Source: Saccharopolyspora ipomoeae
GTDB taxonomy: Bacteria; Actinomycetota; Actinomycetes; Mycobacteriales; Pseudonocardiaceae
Assembly (NCBI RefSeq): GCF_029952525.1
Contig: NZ_JASAOF010000001.1
Location: 620,001 to 684,000, forward strand
Direction of reading: 5' to 3'
Length of the DNA stretch: 64,000 nucleotides
The notes below the pieces were generated by a model that did not search any database, was not told where the DNA came from, and saw only the letters and a program-made list of their open reading frames with translations. This document shows, piece by piece, positions 33,372-43,793 of this stretch (positions are counted from its first letter, which is position 1; the number at the start of each line of letters is the position of its first letter). Made by a program: the position numbers and the translations under genes.

Positions 33372-35156
33372 ATGGATTCCAGGCAACGAAAGCTCCTGTC
33401 CCGACCGCTCTTCCCCCTCATCACCGCCGCGATGCTGCCGCTGACGTGGCCCGCACCGGCCCCCGCCGCTCCCCCGCCCGCCGACCGCGCCGCGGTCGCG
33501 ATCGACCGGGACGGCGGAACCTTCGTCTCCTGGCGCCGGTTCGGCTCCGACCCGGCCGAAGCCGGCTTCGACGTCTACCGCGACGGCACCTTGGTGAGCA
33601 CGCAGCGCGGCACCAGCTTCTTCGACGCCGGAGCACCGCCGCACGCCCGGTATTCAGTCGTGCCGGCAGGGGTTTCCGCGCGAGACGCCGCACCGGCCCG
33701 CACGTTCGCCGACCACCTCGACATCCCGCTGCAGATCCCCGAGGGCGGGACCACGCCCAGCGGCGAGACCTACACCTACAGCGCCAACGACGTCAGCGTC
33801 GGCGACCTCGACGCCGACGGCCAGTACGAGTACGTGGTCAAGTGGGACCCGTCGAACTCCAAGGACAACTCGCAGCCCGGCTACACGGGCAACGCCGTCG
33901 TCGACGCCTACGAGGCCGACGGCACGCGGCTGTGGCGGATCGACCTGGGGCGCAACATCCGGGCGGGCGCGCACTACACGCAGTTCCAGGTCTACGACTA
34001 CGACGGCGACGGCCGCGACGAGGTCGCGATGAAGACCGCCGACGGCACCGTCGACGGCGCCGGGACCCCGATCGGAGACGCCGAGGCCGATCACCGCAAC
34101 GCCGACGGGTTCGTGCTGGAGGGACCGGAGTTCCTGACCGTCTTCGACGGCGCGACCGGGGCGGCCCGGCACACCACCGATTTCATCCCGCCGCGCGGCG
34201 ACCTGGCCGACTGGGGCGACGACACCGGCAACCGCGCCGACCGCTTCCTGGCCGCCACCGCGCAGATCGGCGGCAGATCCGCGCTGATCGAGGCCCGCGG
34301 CTACTACACCCGCACGGTGGTCACCGCCTGGGACTTCAGCGACGGGACGCTGCAGCCGCTGTGGACCTTCGACAGCGACGTCGCGGGCGAGCAGTACGCC
34401 GGGCAGGGCAACCACAACCTGTCGGTGGCCGACGTCGACGAGGACGGCAACGACGAGATCGTCTACGGCGCGATGGCGCTCGACGACACCGGGAAAGCGC
34501 TGTGGAACACCGGTTTCGGACACGGCGACGCGCTGCACGTCGGCGACTTCGCCCCGGACCGGCCGGGCCAGGAGGTCTTCAAGGTCGACGAGGACGAGAC
34601 GCAGCCGGGCTCGTGGCTGGCCGACGCCGCGACCGGTGAGGTGCTGTGGCAGACCGCGCCCGCCGGGGACAACGGCCGCGGCGTGGCCGGCGACATCTGG
34701 GCCGACAACCCGGGCGCGGAGCACTGGTCGGCGGCCGAACCGGAGCTGCGCGACTCGGCGGGCAACGAGATCGGGCCGCGCCCGGAGTCGATGAACTTCC
34801 TGGTGTGGTGGGACGGCGACACCACCCGCGAACTCCTCGACGACACCCACGTCGACGAGTACTCGCCCGACGGCGAGCAACGCGTGCAGGACTTCGAGGG
34901 CGTCGCCTCAAACAACGGGACCAAGGCGACCCCGGCTCTGTCGGCGGACCTGATGGGCGACTGGCGCGAGGAGGTCGTCTACCGCACCACCGACAGCAGC
35001 GCGCTGCGGGTGTTCAGCACGACCGAACCGACGGACGTGTCGCTGCCCTCGCTGATGGAGGACCGCCAGTACCGGCAGGCGGTCGCCTGGCAGAACACCG
35101 CCTACAACCAGCCACCGCACCCGAGCTTCGACCTGGCTTCCCGGGCGGGGCGCTGA
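33372..35156 (+). CDS. Secreted rhamnogalacturonan lyase, polysaccharide lyase family 11-like
   Basis: A 594-residue protein with an N-terminal signal peptide (basic start, then PLFPLITAAMLPLTW). It then follows the PL11 pattern: an Fn3-like AVAIDRDGGTFVSWR segment and repeated FG-GAP-like calcium-binding loops such as GDLDADGQYEYVVKWD, YDYDGDGRDEVAMKTADG and VDEDGNDEIVYGAM. These form the eight-bladed propeller of YesW-type enzymes. Length matches the family. The substrate would be the rhamnogalacturonan I backbone of pectin. A LacI-type site lies upstream and a strong terminator downstream. Confidence 0.92.
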   Translation: MDSRQRKLLSRPLFPLITAAMLPLTWPAPAPAAPPPADRAAVAIDRDGGTFVSWRRFGSDPAEAGFDVYRDGTLVSTQRGTSFFDAGAPPHARYSVVPAGVSARDAAPARTFADHLDIPLQIPEGGTTPSGETYTYSANDVSVGDLDADGQYEYVVKWDPSNSKDNSQPGYTGNAVVDAYEADGTRLWRIDLGRNIRAGAHYTQFQVYDYDGDGRDEVAMKTADGTVDGAGTPIGDAEADHRNADGFVLEGPEFLTVFDGATGAARHTTDFIPPRGDLADWGDDTGNRADRFLAATAQIGGRSALIEARGYYTRTVVTAWDFSDGTLQPLWTFDSDVAGEQYAGQGNHNLSVADVDEDGNDEIVYGAMALDDTGKALWNTGFGHGDALHVGDFAPDRPGQEVFKVDEDETQPGSWLADAATGEVLWQTAPAGDNGRGVAGDIWADNPGAEHWSAAEPELRDSAGNEIGPRPESMNFLVWWDGDTTRELLDDTHVDEYSPDGEQRVQDFEGVASNNGTKATPALSADLMGDWREEVVYRTTDSSALRVFSTTEPTDVSLPSLMEDRQYRQAVAWQNTAYNQPPHPSFDLASRAGR

Positions 35157-35196
35157 AAGTATTTCGTGACCCGATAATTGAACCGAGGTACGCTGA

Positions 35197-35228
35197 AAAA
35201 CGTGCGCCCCGCCCCGGGCGCACGTTTT
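35197..35228 (+). terminator. Terminator after the PL11 lyase gene
   Basis: Perfect 13-bp stem AAAACGTGCGCCC with its complement and a 6-base loop, followed by CCGCTCTTCC. It lies 40 bases after the lyase stop codon. Confidence 0.85.
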
Positions 35229-35409
35229 CCGCTCTTCCGGGCGGGAACGAGAAGGGGAAAAGAAAGCCGAATTCGTGAATGCGGAACGGCGACGACCCGT
35301 TTGACCTCCGCAGACTCCTCAGCTGGGAAAACGGGAATCGACTGGCGCACTGGCGGTTTCCCGCCGAATGCCTTCCGGTTTCGCTCTTGATCGGTCTAGG
35401 GTGCCGACC

Positions 35410-35423
35410 TGAGAGCGCTCTCA
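35410..35423. promoter_or_regulatory. LacI-family operator upstream of the beta-helix gene
   Basis: TGAGAGCGCTCTCA is a perfect 14-bp palindrome with the central CG typical of LacI/GalR operators. It is 46 bases upstream of the beta-helix protein start. The same GAGAGCGCTCTC core precedes the GH64 gene, between it and the LacI gene. Confidence 0.75.
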
Positions 35424-35468
35424 CGCAGTGCGTTCGACGCATTGTCCTTTTCCGGAGGTGCTTGAAAC

Positions 35469-37307
35469 ATGACTCCCGTCTCACAACGGCGTGGGCGACG
35501 CCGGTTCCCGTTCTTCGCGGGAATGGCAGCCGTCGCCGCCGTCACCGCCGTCGCGCCGAGTGCGGCGGCGATGCCCGGTGCGCATCCCGCGCAGCCGGCA
35601 GCCCCGGCCCCGGCTCCCGGGCCGCAGGCCTGCGCCGGGACCGACACGCCGGACTTCGGTCCCAACGTGCGGATCTTCGACCCGTCGATGCCCGCCCAGG
35701 ACATCCAGAAGCAGCTCGACGACGACTTCAACAACCTCAAGGACACGCTGGCCGACCAGATGTCCGAGGACCGGGTCGCACACCTGTTCAAGCCGGGCGA
35801 GTACACCGTCAACGACAACGTCGGGTACTACACCTCGGTGGCCGGTCTCGGGAAGAACCCCGGCGACGTCACCATCAACGGCAACATCACCGTCGACGCG
35901 TTCAACGAGTCCGACCAGGGCAACGCGACGCAGAACTTCTGGCGCTCGGCCGAGAACATGACGGTCAAGCCCAACGGCGCCAACCGCTGGGGCGTGTCCC
36001 AGGCCGCGCCGATGCGGCGGATGGACATCCAGGGCGACCTGGACCTGTACCCGGAGAGCTACGGCTGGGCCAGCGGCGGCTACCTGGCCGACACGAAGGT
36101 CTCGGGCACCACCGAGTCCTCGTCGCAGCAGCAGTGGTACACCCGCGACTCGCAGCTGGGCGCCTGGGACGGCGGCGTCTGGAACATGACGTTCTCCGGC
36201 GTGCAGGGCGCACCGCCCACCGCGTTCCCGGACCCGCCGCACACCACCCTGGAGTCGACGCCGGTGTCGGCCGACGTGCCGTACCTGTACGTCGACGGCG
36301 AGGGCAAGTACCAGGTGTTCCGCCCGGACGTGCGCACCGACGCCACCGGCCCGAGCTGGGCCGGCGGTGAGACGCCGGGCAAGTCGGTGCCGATGAGCCA
36401 GTTCTACGTGGCGAAGCCGACCGACACCGCGGCCGACATCAACGCCGCCGTGGCCTCGGGGTGCAACCTGTTCTTCACCCCGGGCGTGTACCACCTCGAC
36501 GACACGATCAAGATCACCAACCCGGACACGATCGTGCTCGGCATCGGCTACCCGACGCTGATGCCCGAGACCGGCAAGACTGCGATGGAGGTCGCCGACG
36601 TCGACGGCGTCCGCATCAAGGGCGTGCTGTTCGACGCGGGCACCCAGAACTCGCCGAGCCTGCTGACCGTCGGCGAGGAGGGCGCTTCGGCGGACCACTC
36701 GCAGAACCCGACGATCATGCAGGACGTGTTCTTCCGGCTGGGCGGCACCGTCGCGGGCAAGGCCACCAACAGCCTGGTGGTCAACAGCAAGAACGCGGTC
36801 ATGGACCACATCTGGGCCTGGCGCGCCGACCACGGCAACGAGGGCTCGTTCGGCTGGGACGTCAACCCGGGCGACACCGGCGTGCTGGTCAACGGTGACG
36901 ACGTGACGGCCACCGGCCTGTTCGTCGAGCACTACAACAAGTACCAGGTCATCTGGAACGGCAACAACGGCAAGACGATCTTCTTCCAGAACGAGATGCC
37001 CTACGACGTCCCGGACCAGGCCGCGTACATGAACGACAAGGGCCAGGAGGGCTGGGCCGCCTACAAGGTCGGCGACCAGGTCACCGACCACGAGGCGTGG
37101 GGCCTGGGCAGCTACTGCTTCTTCAACGTCAACCCCGAGGTCAAGAACGACCACGCCTTCGAGGTCCCGGCCGCGCCGGGCGTGAAGTTCCACAGCATGG
37201 CGACCGTCTCGCTCAACGAGAAGGGCTCGATCACCCACATCATCAACGACAAGGGTGACGTGACCCCGCCGGAGACGACCCCGTCCAACCTGGCGAACTT
37301 CCCGTGA
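35469..37307 (+). CDS. Secreted right-handed beta-helix protein, possible beta-1,3-glucanase-like (GH55-related)
   Basis: A 612-residue exported protein with a signal peptide (RRGRRRFPFFAGMAAVAAVT, cleavage near AAAMPG). The body has beta-helix features: GLGKNPGDVTINGNI, RIKGVLFDAGTQNSP, SLVVNSKNAVMDHIWAWRAD. It resembles a Streptomyces secreted family often annotated misleadingly as adenylyl cyclase or factor 5/8-type protein. Two beta-helix halves would fit GH55-like glucanases, and it shares an operator with a GH64 glucanase gene. Beta-1,3-glucan as substrate is inference. GGAGGTG lies eight bases before the ATG, and a strong terminator follows. Confidence 0.85.
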   Translation: MTPVSQRRGRRRFPFFAGMAAVAAVTAVAPSAAAMPGAHPAQPAAPAPAPGPQACAGTDTPDFGPNVRIFDPSMPAQDIQKQLDDDFNNLKDTLADQMSEDRVAHLFKPGEYTVNDNVGYYTSVAGLGKNPGDVTINGNITVDAFNESDQGNATQNFWRSAENMTVKPNGANRWGVSQAAPMRRMDIQGDLDLYPESYGWASGGYLADTKVSGTTESSSQQQWYTRDSQLGAWDGGVWNMTFSGVQGAPPTAFPDPPHTTLESTPVSADVPYLYVDGEGKYQVFRPDVRTDATGPSWAGGETPGKSVPMSQFYVAKPTDTAADINAAVASGCNLFFTPGVYHLDDTIKITNPDTIVLGIGYPTLMPETGKTAMEVADVDGVRIKGVLFDAGTQNSPSLLTVGEEGASADHSQNPTIMQDVFFRLGGTVAGKATNSLVVNSKNAVMDHIWAWRADHGNEGSFGWDVNPGDTGVLVNGDDVTATGLFVEHYNKYQVIWNGNNGKTIFFQNEMPYDVPDQAAYMNDKGQEGWAAYKVGDQVTDHEAWGLGSYCFFNVNPEVKNDHAFEVPAAPGVKFHSMATVSLNEKGSITHIINDKGDVTPPETTPSNLANFP

Positions 37308-37322
37308 TCTGAAGTACCCGAA

Positions 37323-37357
37323 GAACCGGGCGAGACCCCAGAGGTCTCGCCCGGTTC
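37323..37357 (+). terminator. Terminator after the beta-helix gene
   Basis: Perfect 15-bp stem GAACCGGGCGAGACC with its complement around a 5-base loop, 15 bases after the stop codon. Confidence 0.88.
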
Positions 37358-37425
37358 TCGCATTCCTCACCCCGACCCAACCCCGTCCCGAGGTGGTCGG
37401 TCCAGGAGCGGCGGTGCCGGCAGCC

Positions 37426-37495
37426 GGACAGTTTTAGCCATAATTGACCGGACAAAAAGGACATTGATCATGGGTGATTATGGCTAAAACTGTCC
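37426..37495. repeat. Hairpin element B: perfect 19-bp arms around a 32-base loop
   Basis: Arms 37426-37444 and 37477-37495 are perfectly complementary (GGACAGTTTTAGCCATAAT). The loop (37445-37476) matches element A at 26 of 32 positions and ends GATCATGGGTG. It lies between the convergent beta-helix and LacI genes. Confidence 0.9.
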
Positions 37496-37532
37496 CCTGG
37501 TGACGCACCGCCCCACCGGTACGCCGCTCCGC

Positions 37533-38537
37533 TCAGGTGCTGTCGCGGAGGATGAGGTCGGTGGGGAGGGTTCGGGCGGGTTCGACGGCGTTGCCGCTGA
37601 TGAGGTTGAGGAGTTGGGCCGCGAGGTGGCGACCCAGGGCGCCGATCGGCTGGCGGACGGTGGTCAGCGGTGGGTCGGTGCAGGCGGCGCGGGTGATGTC
37701 GTCGAACCCGGCCACGGCCACGTCCTCCGGGACCCGGAACCCCGCGTGCCGCAGCACCTGCATCGCGCCCTCGGCCATGAGGTCCGAGGCGGCGAACACC
37801 GCGTCGACCCCGGGGTGCTCGTCCAGCAGCCGCTCCATCGCCGCCTCGCCGGACTCGCGGGTGAAATCCCCTTGCGCCACAACGGGTTCCTGCGTCCCGG
37901 CGATCGCGTCGAAGTAGCCGTCGAGCCGGTCGATGCCGGCGATCATGTCCAGCGGCCCGGCGATGGTGGCGATCCGCCTGCGCCCGCGCGAAACCAGGTG
38001 CTCGACGGCCGCTCGCGCCCCGCCCCGGTTGTCCACGCCGACGCTCGGCACCTCGACCGAACCGAGGACCCGCTCGTTGCCGACCACCGGGATCCCCGAC
38101 TTCGCCAGCGCCGCGGCCAGCGGGTCGGCGCCGTGCAGCGAGGCGAGCATGACGCCGTCGACGCGCCCGGCCACCGCCGAGCGCTGGATCCGGTCGCGGC
38201 TGGCGGTGGAACCGGCCAGCATCAGCACCAGCTGCTCGTCGGCGGTCTCCAGCTCCTGGCTGACGCCCTGGATCAGGCGCGGGAAGAACTGGTCGTCGGA
38301 GAACACGCGCGTCGAGGGCTCCGGCAGCACCAGCGCGATCAGCCCGGTCCGCTGCGTGACGAGGCTGCGCGCGGCCTGGTTGGGCACGTAGCCGATGTCG
38401 GCGATGGCGCGCTCGACGGCACGCCTGCTCGGCCCGGCGACGGGCTGGTCGTTGATCACCCGGGACACGGTGGCGCGCGAGACACCGGCGCGCACGGCGA
38501 CGGTCTCCAGCGTCGGCCGACGATCACCTCTGGCCAT
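37533..38537 (-). CDS. LacI-family transcriptional regulator
   Basis: A 334-residue repressor. The N-terminal HTH and hinge read TLETVAVRAGVSRATVSRV followed by NQAARSLVTQRTGLI. The sugar-binding core includes VFAASDLMAEGAMQVLR and VAVAGFDDITRAA. The ATG at 38537 puts the HTH at the normal distance from the N-terminus, so the longer frame to 38768 is rejected. It is divergent from the GH64 gene, and GAGAGCGCTCTC sites precede GH64 and the beta-helix gene. It is therefore the best candidate local regulator of both. Confidence 0.94.
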   Translation of the reverse strand: MARGDRRPTLETVAVRAGVSRATVSRVINDQPVAGPSRRAVERAIADIGYVPNQAARSLVTQRTGLIALVLPEPSTRVFSDDQFFPRLIQGVSQELETADEQLVLMLAGSTASRDRIQRSAVAGRVDGVMLASLHGADPLAAALAKSGIPVVGNERVLGSVEVPSVGVDNRGGARAAVEHLVSRGRRRIATIAGPLDMIAGIDRLDGYFDAIAGTQEPVVAQGDFTRESGEAAMERLLDEHPGVDAVFAASDLMAEGAMQVLRHAGFRVPEDVAVAGFDDITRAACTDPPLTTVRQPIGALGRHLAAQLLNLISGNAVEPARTLPTDLILRDST

Positions 38538-38754
38538 GCCCACCCCCTCGCATTCGGAATCGACGGTGCACGCTACCCAATTCGGGCAGCCCGGTGCGGC
38601 AAAACCCTTCTTTCCCCGCATGTCCCGCTCGACGGAAGCCGAAAATGCCGCAGAACGCCCGAGAAGTGCGAACTTCCGACTCCGCTTGGCGAGAAGCGGA
38701 CAGCGGCCATCCGGATCGTTGACTTCCGTTCCGGATCGAGAAAGCCTGCTCAGC

Positions 38755-38766
38755 GAGAGCGCTCTC
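38755..38766. promoter_or_regulatory. LacI-family operator upstream of the GH64 gene
   Basis: GAGAGCGCTCTC is a perfect palindrome identical to the core of the site at 35410-35423. It lies 37 bases before the GH64 start and about 217 bases from the LacI start. Confidence 0.75.
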
Positions 38767-38803
38767 ACCGATCTTCATTCCTCCACAGTTCGGAGAGTGA
38801 ACC

Positions 38804-39781
38804 ATGACCAGTACCGCAACGACGCGGCGTTGGCGCCGCGGCGCTCTGGGGCTGCTGACCGCGGGCGCGCTCGCCTCGGCCACCGTCGCCACCTCGCTGC
38901 CCGCCCAGGCCGCACGACCCGCCGAACCGCACCCGGCCGCGGTCACCCCCGCGGGAAGCCCGCCGCCCGAGGAGTTCTGGGGCGACGTGGGCAGCATTCC
39001 CCCGGCGCAGAACGAGCTCATGGTCAAGGTCGTCAACCAGACCAACGGGCAGTACCCGGACGACCAGGTGTACTGGACGTTCAACGGCGAGACGCACTCG
39101 ATCGCCGAGCAGCCCTACCTGGACATGCCCGCGAACTCGGCCGGTCGCATGGAGTTCCACCTCGGCGCCCCGGACAGCCCGCTGACCGACTTCATCGAGT
39201 TCACCGTGGGCGAGAACGTCTTCAACGGCAACACCACGCGGGTCGACGCGTTCGGCCTGAAGCTGGCGATGCGGCTGCACGCCGACGACGGTTTCGACGC
39301 GTCCTTCGGCGAGGACTACGAGACGTTCCAGGAGAGCCGCGAGCAGACGTTCCAGAAGTTCCGCGACGAGGTGCCGGAGGAGTTCGAGCACCTGGCCGAC
39401 GACCCGAACAGGATCATCGCACCGGGCAGCTCGCCGGACTTCCAGGACGGCGGCGCGCAGGCGAACTACTTCACCGACTACGCCAACTCGGTGGGCGTGA
39501 ACGAGACGACGAAGAACATCTTCGGCTGCGCAGGCGGCCTCGGCGGCGACGCCAACAAGTGCGCCGCGCTCAACCGCCACGTGGCCGACCTGCCGGAGGA
39601 CCAGCAGCACGACCCGTCGAAGTTCTACCCGACCGGGCCGGCGAACTACTACGCGAAGTTCTGGCACGACCACAACATCGACGGCAAGGCCTACGGCTTC
39701 CCGTACGACGACGTGGCCGAGCAGGCCTCCTACGTCTCCCACGAAGGCCCGCAATGGCTGGTGGTCGCCGTCGGCTGGTGA
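38804..39781 (+). CDS. Secreted GH64-type beta-1,3-glucanase
   Basis: A 325-residue exported enzyme with a basic Tat-like signal (RRWRRGALGLLTAGALAS). The GH64/thaumatin-like pattern is clear: RVDAFGLKLAMRLHADDG, then FGEDYETFQ, and a C-terminal KAYGFPYDDVAEQASYVSHE ending LVVAVGW. GH64 enzymes cut beta-1,3-glucan into pentasaccharides, so fungal wall glucan is a likely substrate. It shares an operator sequence with the beta-helix gene and is divergent from the LacI gene. A long inverted repeat starts directly after the stop. Confidence 0.92.
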   Translation: MTSTATTRRWRRGALGLLTAGALASATVATSLPAQAARPAEPHPAAVTPAGSPPPEEFWGDVGSIPPAQNELMVKVVNQTNGQYPDDQVYWTFNGETHSIAEQPYLDMPANSAGRMEFHLGAPDSPLTDFIEFTVGENVFNGNTTRVDAFGLKLAMRLHADDGFDASFGEDYETFQESREQTFQKFRDEVPEEFEHLADDPNRIIAPGSSPDFQDGGAQANYFTDYANSVGVNETTKNIFGCAGGLGGDANKCAALNRHVADLPEDQQHDPSKFYPTGPANYYAKFWHDHNIDGKAYGFPYDDVAEQASYVSHEGPQWLVVAVGW

Positions 39782-39782
39782 G

Positions 39783-39907
39783 GTTCTCATGAAAACTGCA
39801 CCACCCCACCAAAGGCGAACCCACACCAAAACCCGATGACCAGGGAAAATGATTTCCGGAGGGGGGCTCGGTTCCGTTTTCGGGGGTGGGGAAGTTTTCA
39901 TGAGAAC
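39783..39907. repeat. 125-bp long inverted repeat after the GH64 gene
   Basis: Outer arms GTTCTCATGAAAACT (39783-39797) and their complement (39893-39907) pair perfectly. They continue inward with imperfect pairing of C/A-rich and G/T-rich tracts. The interior also shows partly complementary segments (CCAAAACCCGA and a GTTTTCGGG stretch). It is too long for a simple terminator and resembles a MITE-like or REP-type palindromic element. It may also stop GH64 transcription. Confidence 0.75.
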
Positions 39908-39923
39908 TTCGCCGTGAAAGCTC

Positions 39924-39959
39924 GGGGCGCGCCCGCACCCTCCCGCGCGGGTGCGCCCC
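39924..39959 (-). terminator. Terminator of the esterase gene
   Basis: GC-rich hairpin with 12 of 13 paired bases (GGGGCGCGCCCGC against GCGGGTGCGCCCC) just beyond the stop of the minus-strand esterase gene at 39969. Confidence 0.65.
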
Positions 39960-39968
39960 GGACCTACC

Positions 39969-40934
39969 TCAGTCGGCGACGCGGGCCGGGACCAGCGCCG
40001 CCGACAGCTCCTCGCAGAGCTCGGCCAGCGCTTGCGGCGCGCTGCGGCAGATGTTCGGGAACGCCACGAACCCGTGCGGCATGCCGACGTAGGTGGTGCT
40101 GCGCACCGGAACCCCGGCGGCCCGCAGCGCGGCGGCGTAGCGCACGCCGTCGTCGCGGATCGGGTCGTGCTCGGCGACCTGGATCAGCGCCGGCGGCAGC
40201 CCCTCGTGGGTGGCGGCCTTCAGCGGTGAGGCCAGCGGGTTCGCCGGGTCCTCACCGCCGAGGTAGGCCTCGCGCATCCGCAGGATCTCGCGGGTGGTGA
40301 TCACCGGCGCCTCGGCGTTGGTCCGCAGCGACTCGCTGCCCAGCGTGAGATCGGTTCCCGGGTAGATCAGCCCTTGGAAGGAGATCTGCGGCCCGGATCG
40401 GTCGCGGGCGAGCAGGCAGGTCACGGCGGCGAGGTTGCCGCCCGCGCTGTCGCCCATCACCGCGATCCGGTTCGGGTCGGCGCCGAGATCGGCGGCCCGG
40501 TCGACGAGGTCGAGCAGCGCGGCGTAGCAGTCCTCGACGGCGGCGGGGAACCGGTGGATCGGGGCGAGCCGGTAGTCCAGCGAGACCACGACCGCCCGCA
40601 CCTCCTTGGCGACCCGGCCGCACAGCCAGTCGCCCATGTCGAGGTTGCCGCCGATCCAGCCGCCGCCGTGGATGTGCACGACCAGCGGCAGCGGCTCGCG
40701 CGCGTGCATCGGCCGGTAGACGCGGATCCCGATCCGGTCCTCGGCACCGGCCGCGGTGAGGTCGCTGGTGATGATGCCGGACGCCCGCGAACCCAGCAGG
40801 TAGTCGACGATCTTGTTGCGCGGCAACGACTTCGGCTGACGCGCGGTCAGCTGCTCATCGGTCATGCCGGTCACGCTGGGGCCGAGCCCCAGAAGCGCGC
40901 CGAGCAGCCGGACGCGGAGATCCATCTTGGCCAT
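39969..40934 (-). CDS. HSL-family alpha/beta-hydrolase (esterase)
   Basis: A 321-residue hydrolase with the HSL oxyanion motif HIHGGGWIGG, nucleophile elbow GDSAGGN, acid in AEHDPIRDDG and histidine in GMPHGFV, so a complete Ser-Asp-His triad. It probably hydrolyses short-chain acyl esters. It starts 14 bases after the exporter gene and probably forms an operon with it and the TetR repressor. The esterase might act on the exported compound, but this is inference. Confidence 0.92.
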   Translation of the reverse strand: MAKMDLRVRLLGALLGLGPSVTGMTDEQLTARQPKSLPRNKIVDYLLGSRASGIITSDLTAAGAEDRIGIRVYRPMHAREPLPLVVHIHGGGWIGGNLDMGDWLCGRVAKEVRAVVVSLDYRLAPIHRFPAAVEDCYAALLDLVDRAADLGADPNRIAVMGDSAGGNLAAVTCLLARDRSGPQISFQGLIYPGTDLTLGSESLRTNAEAPVITTREILRMREAYLGGEDPANPLASPLKAATHEGLPPALIQVAEHDPIRDDGVRYAAALRAAGVPVRSTTYVGMPHGFVAFPNICRSAPQALAELCEELSAALVPARVAD

Positions 40935-40948
40935 GCGAACTCCTTCGT

Positions 40949-43200
<2,252 letters not shown>

Positions 43201-43209
<9 letters not shown>

Positions 43210-43220
43210 TATTGCACTCT
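43201..43220. promoter_or_regulatory. TetR operator overlapping the repressor start codon
   Basis: Perfect 8-bp inverted repeat AGAGTGCA / TGCACTCT separated by TTAT. It covers the TetR ATG (43207-43209) and lies in the 71-base divergent gap with the MarR gene. Confidence 0.7.
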
Positions 43221-43280
43221 CGGCTACAGCGTGCAGATCTGGTGGTGTGAGGTAGAACTGTGCGCCGGGAGGTGAGGGCG

Positions 43281-43715
43281 GTGGACGCCATCGGCACAGG
43301 CCTGGGCAGCCTCGGGTACCGGCTCAACGTGGTCGCCCGGCAGGCCCGCGCGAACTTCGAGCAGCGGCTCGGCGAGGCGGGCGCGAGCTTCACGACCTGG
43401 ACGATCCTGGAAGCCCTCACCGTTCACGGCCCGCTGATCCAGCGCGATCTGGCGGGATCGCTGCACGTCAGCGGCCAGACCCTGGCGCGCCAGGTGGACC
43501 GCCTGGCGGAGATGGGCTGGTTGGAGCGCTCCGAGGCGGAACGGGACCGCCGCGCAGTCCGCCTCCACCTCACCGACGAGGGCCGCGCCGCCCACCGCCG
43601 CCTCCAGCAGGCCTCCCGAGACGCCAACGAACAACTGGTCGCCGGCCTCTCCCCCACCGAGATCGACCACCTCAGCGCGCTCCTCACCCACCTCACCCGC
43701 AACCTCGACCCCTGA
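43281..43715 (+). CDS. MarR-family transcriptional regulator
   Basis: A 144-residue winged-helix protein: DLAGSLHVSGQTLARQVDRL recognition region, then the wing ERDRRAVRLHLTDEGRAAH. GTG 43281 is chosen because GGGAGGT lies about seven bases upstream. The frame extends to 43260 but without a better signal. It is divergent from TetR and the exporter, so both regulators may respond to related compounds. Confidence 0.92.
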   Translation: MDAIGTGLGSLGYRLNVVARQARANFEQRLGEAGASFTTWTILEALTVHGPLIQRDLAGSLHVSGQTLARQVDRLAEMGWLERSEAERDRRAVRLHLTDEGRAAHRRLQQASRDANEQLVAGLSPTEIDHLSALLTHLTRNLDP

Positions 43716-43732
43716 CACCCATCCCCAGGTCG

Positions 43733-43780
43733 AAAACCCCGGTTTTCGCGCGATGAAAGTTGCGGTTCTCGACGGGTGGG
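43733..43780. repeat. Imperfect hairpin related to the 61492 repeat
   Basis: GGTCGAAAACCCCGGTTTTCG followed by GCGGTTCTCGAC forms imperfect inverted pairing between the MarR and glycosyltransferase 3' ends. Its GTCGAAAACC and CGGTTCTCG parts recur at 61492-61555. It may act as a bidirectional terminator. Confidence 0.5.
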
Positions 43781-43793
43781 GTGTTGGGGTTGG

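Larger units (their letters stand above)
35157..35468. promoter_or_regulatory. 312-base region with terminator and LacI-type operator
   Basis: No gene is apparent. It contains the PL11 terminator (35197-35228) and the GAGAGCGCTCTC operator (35410-35423), described separately. Confidence 0.6.
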
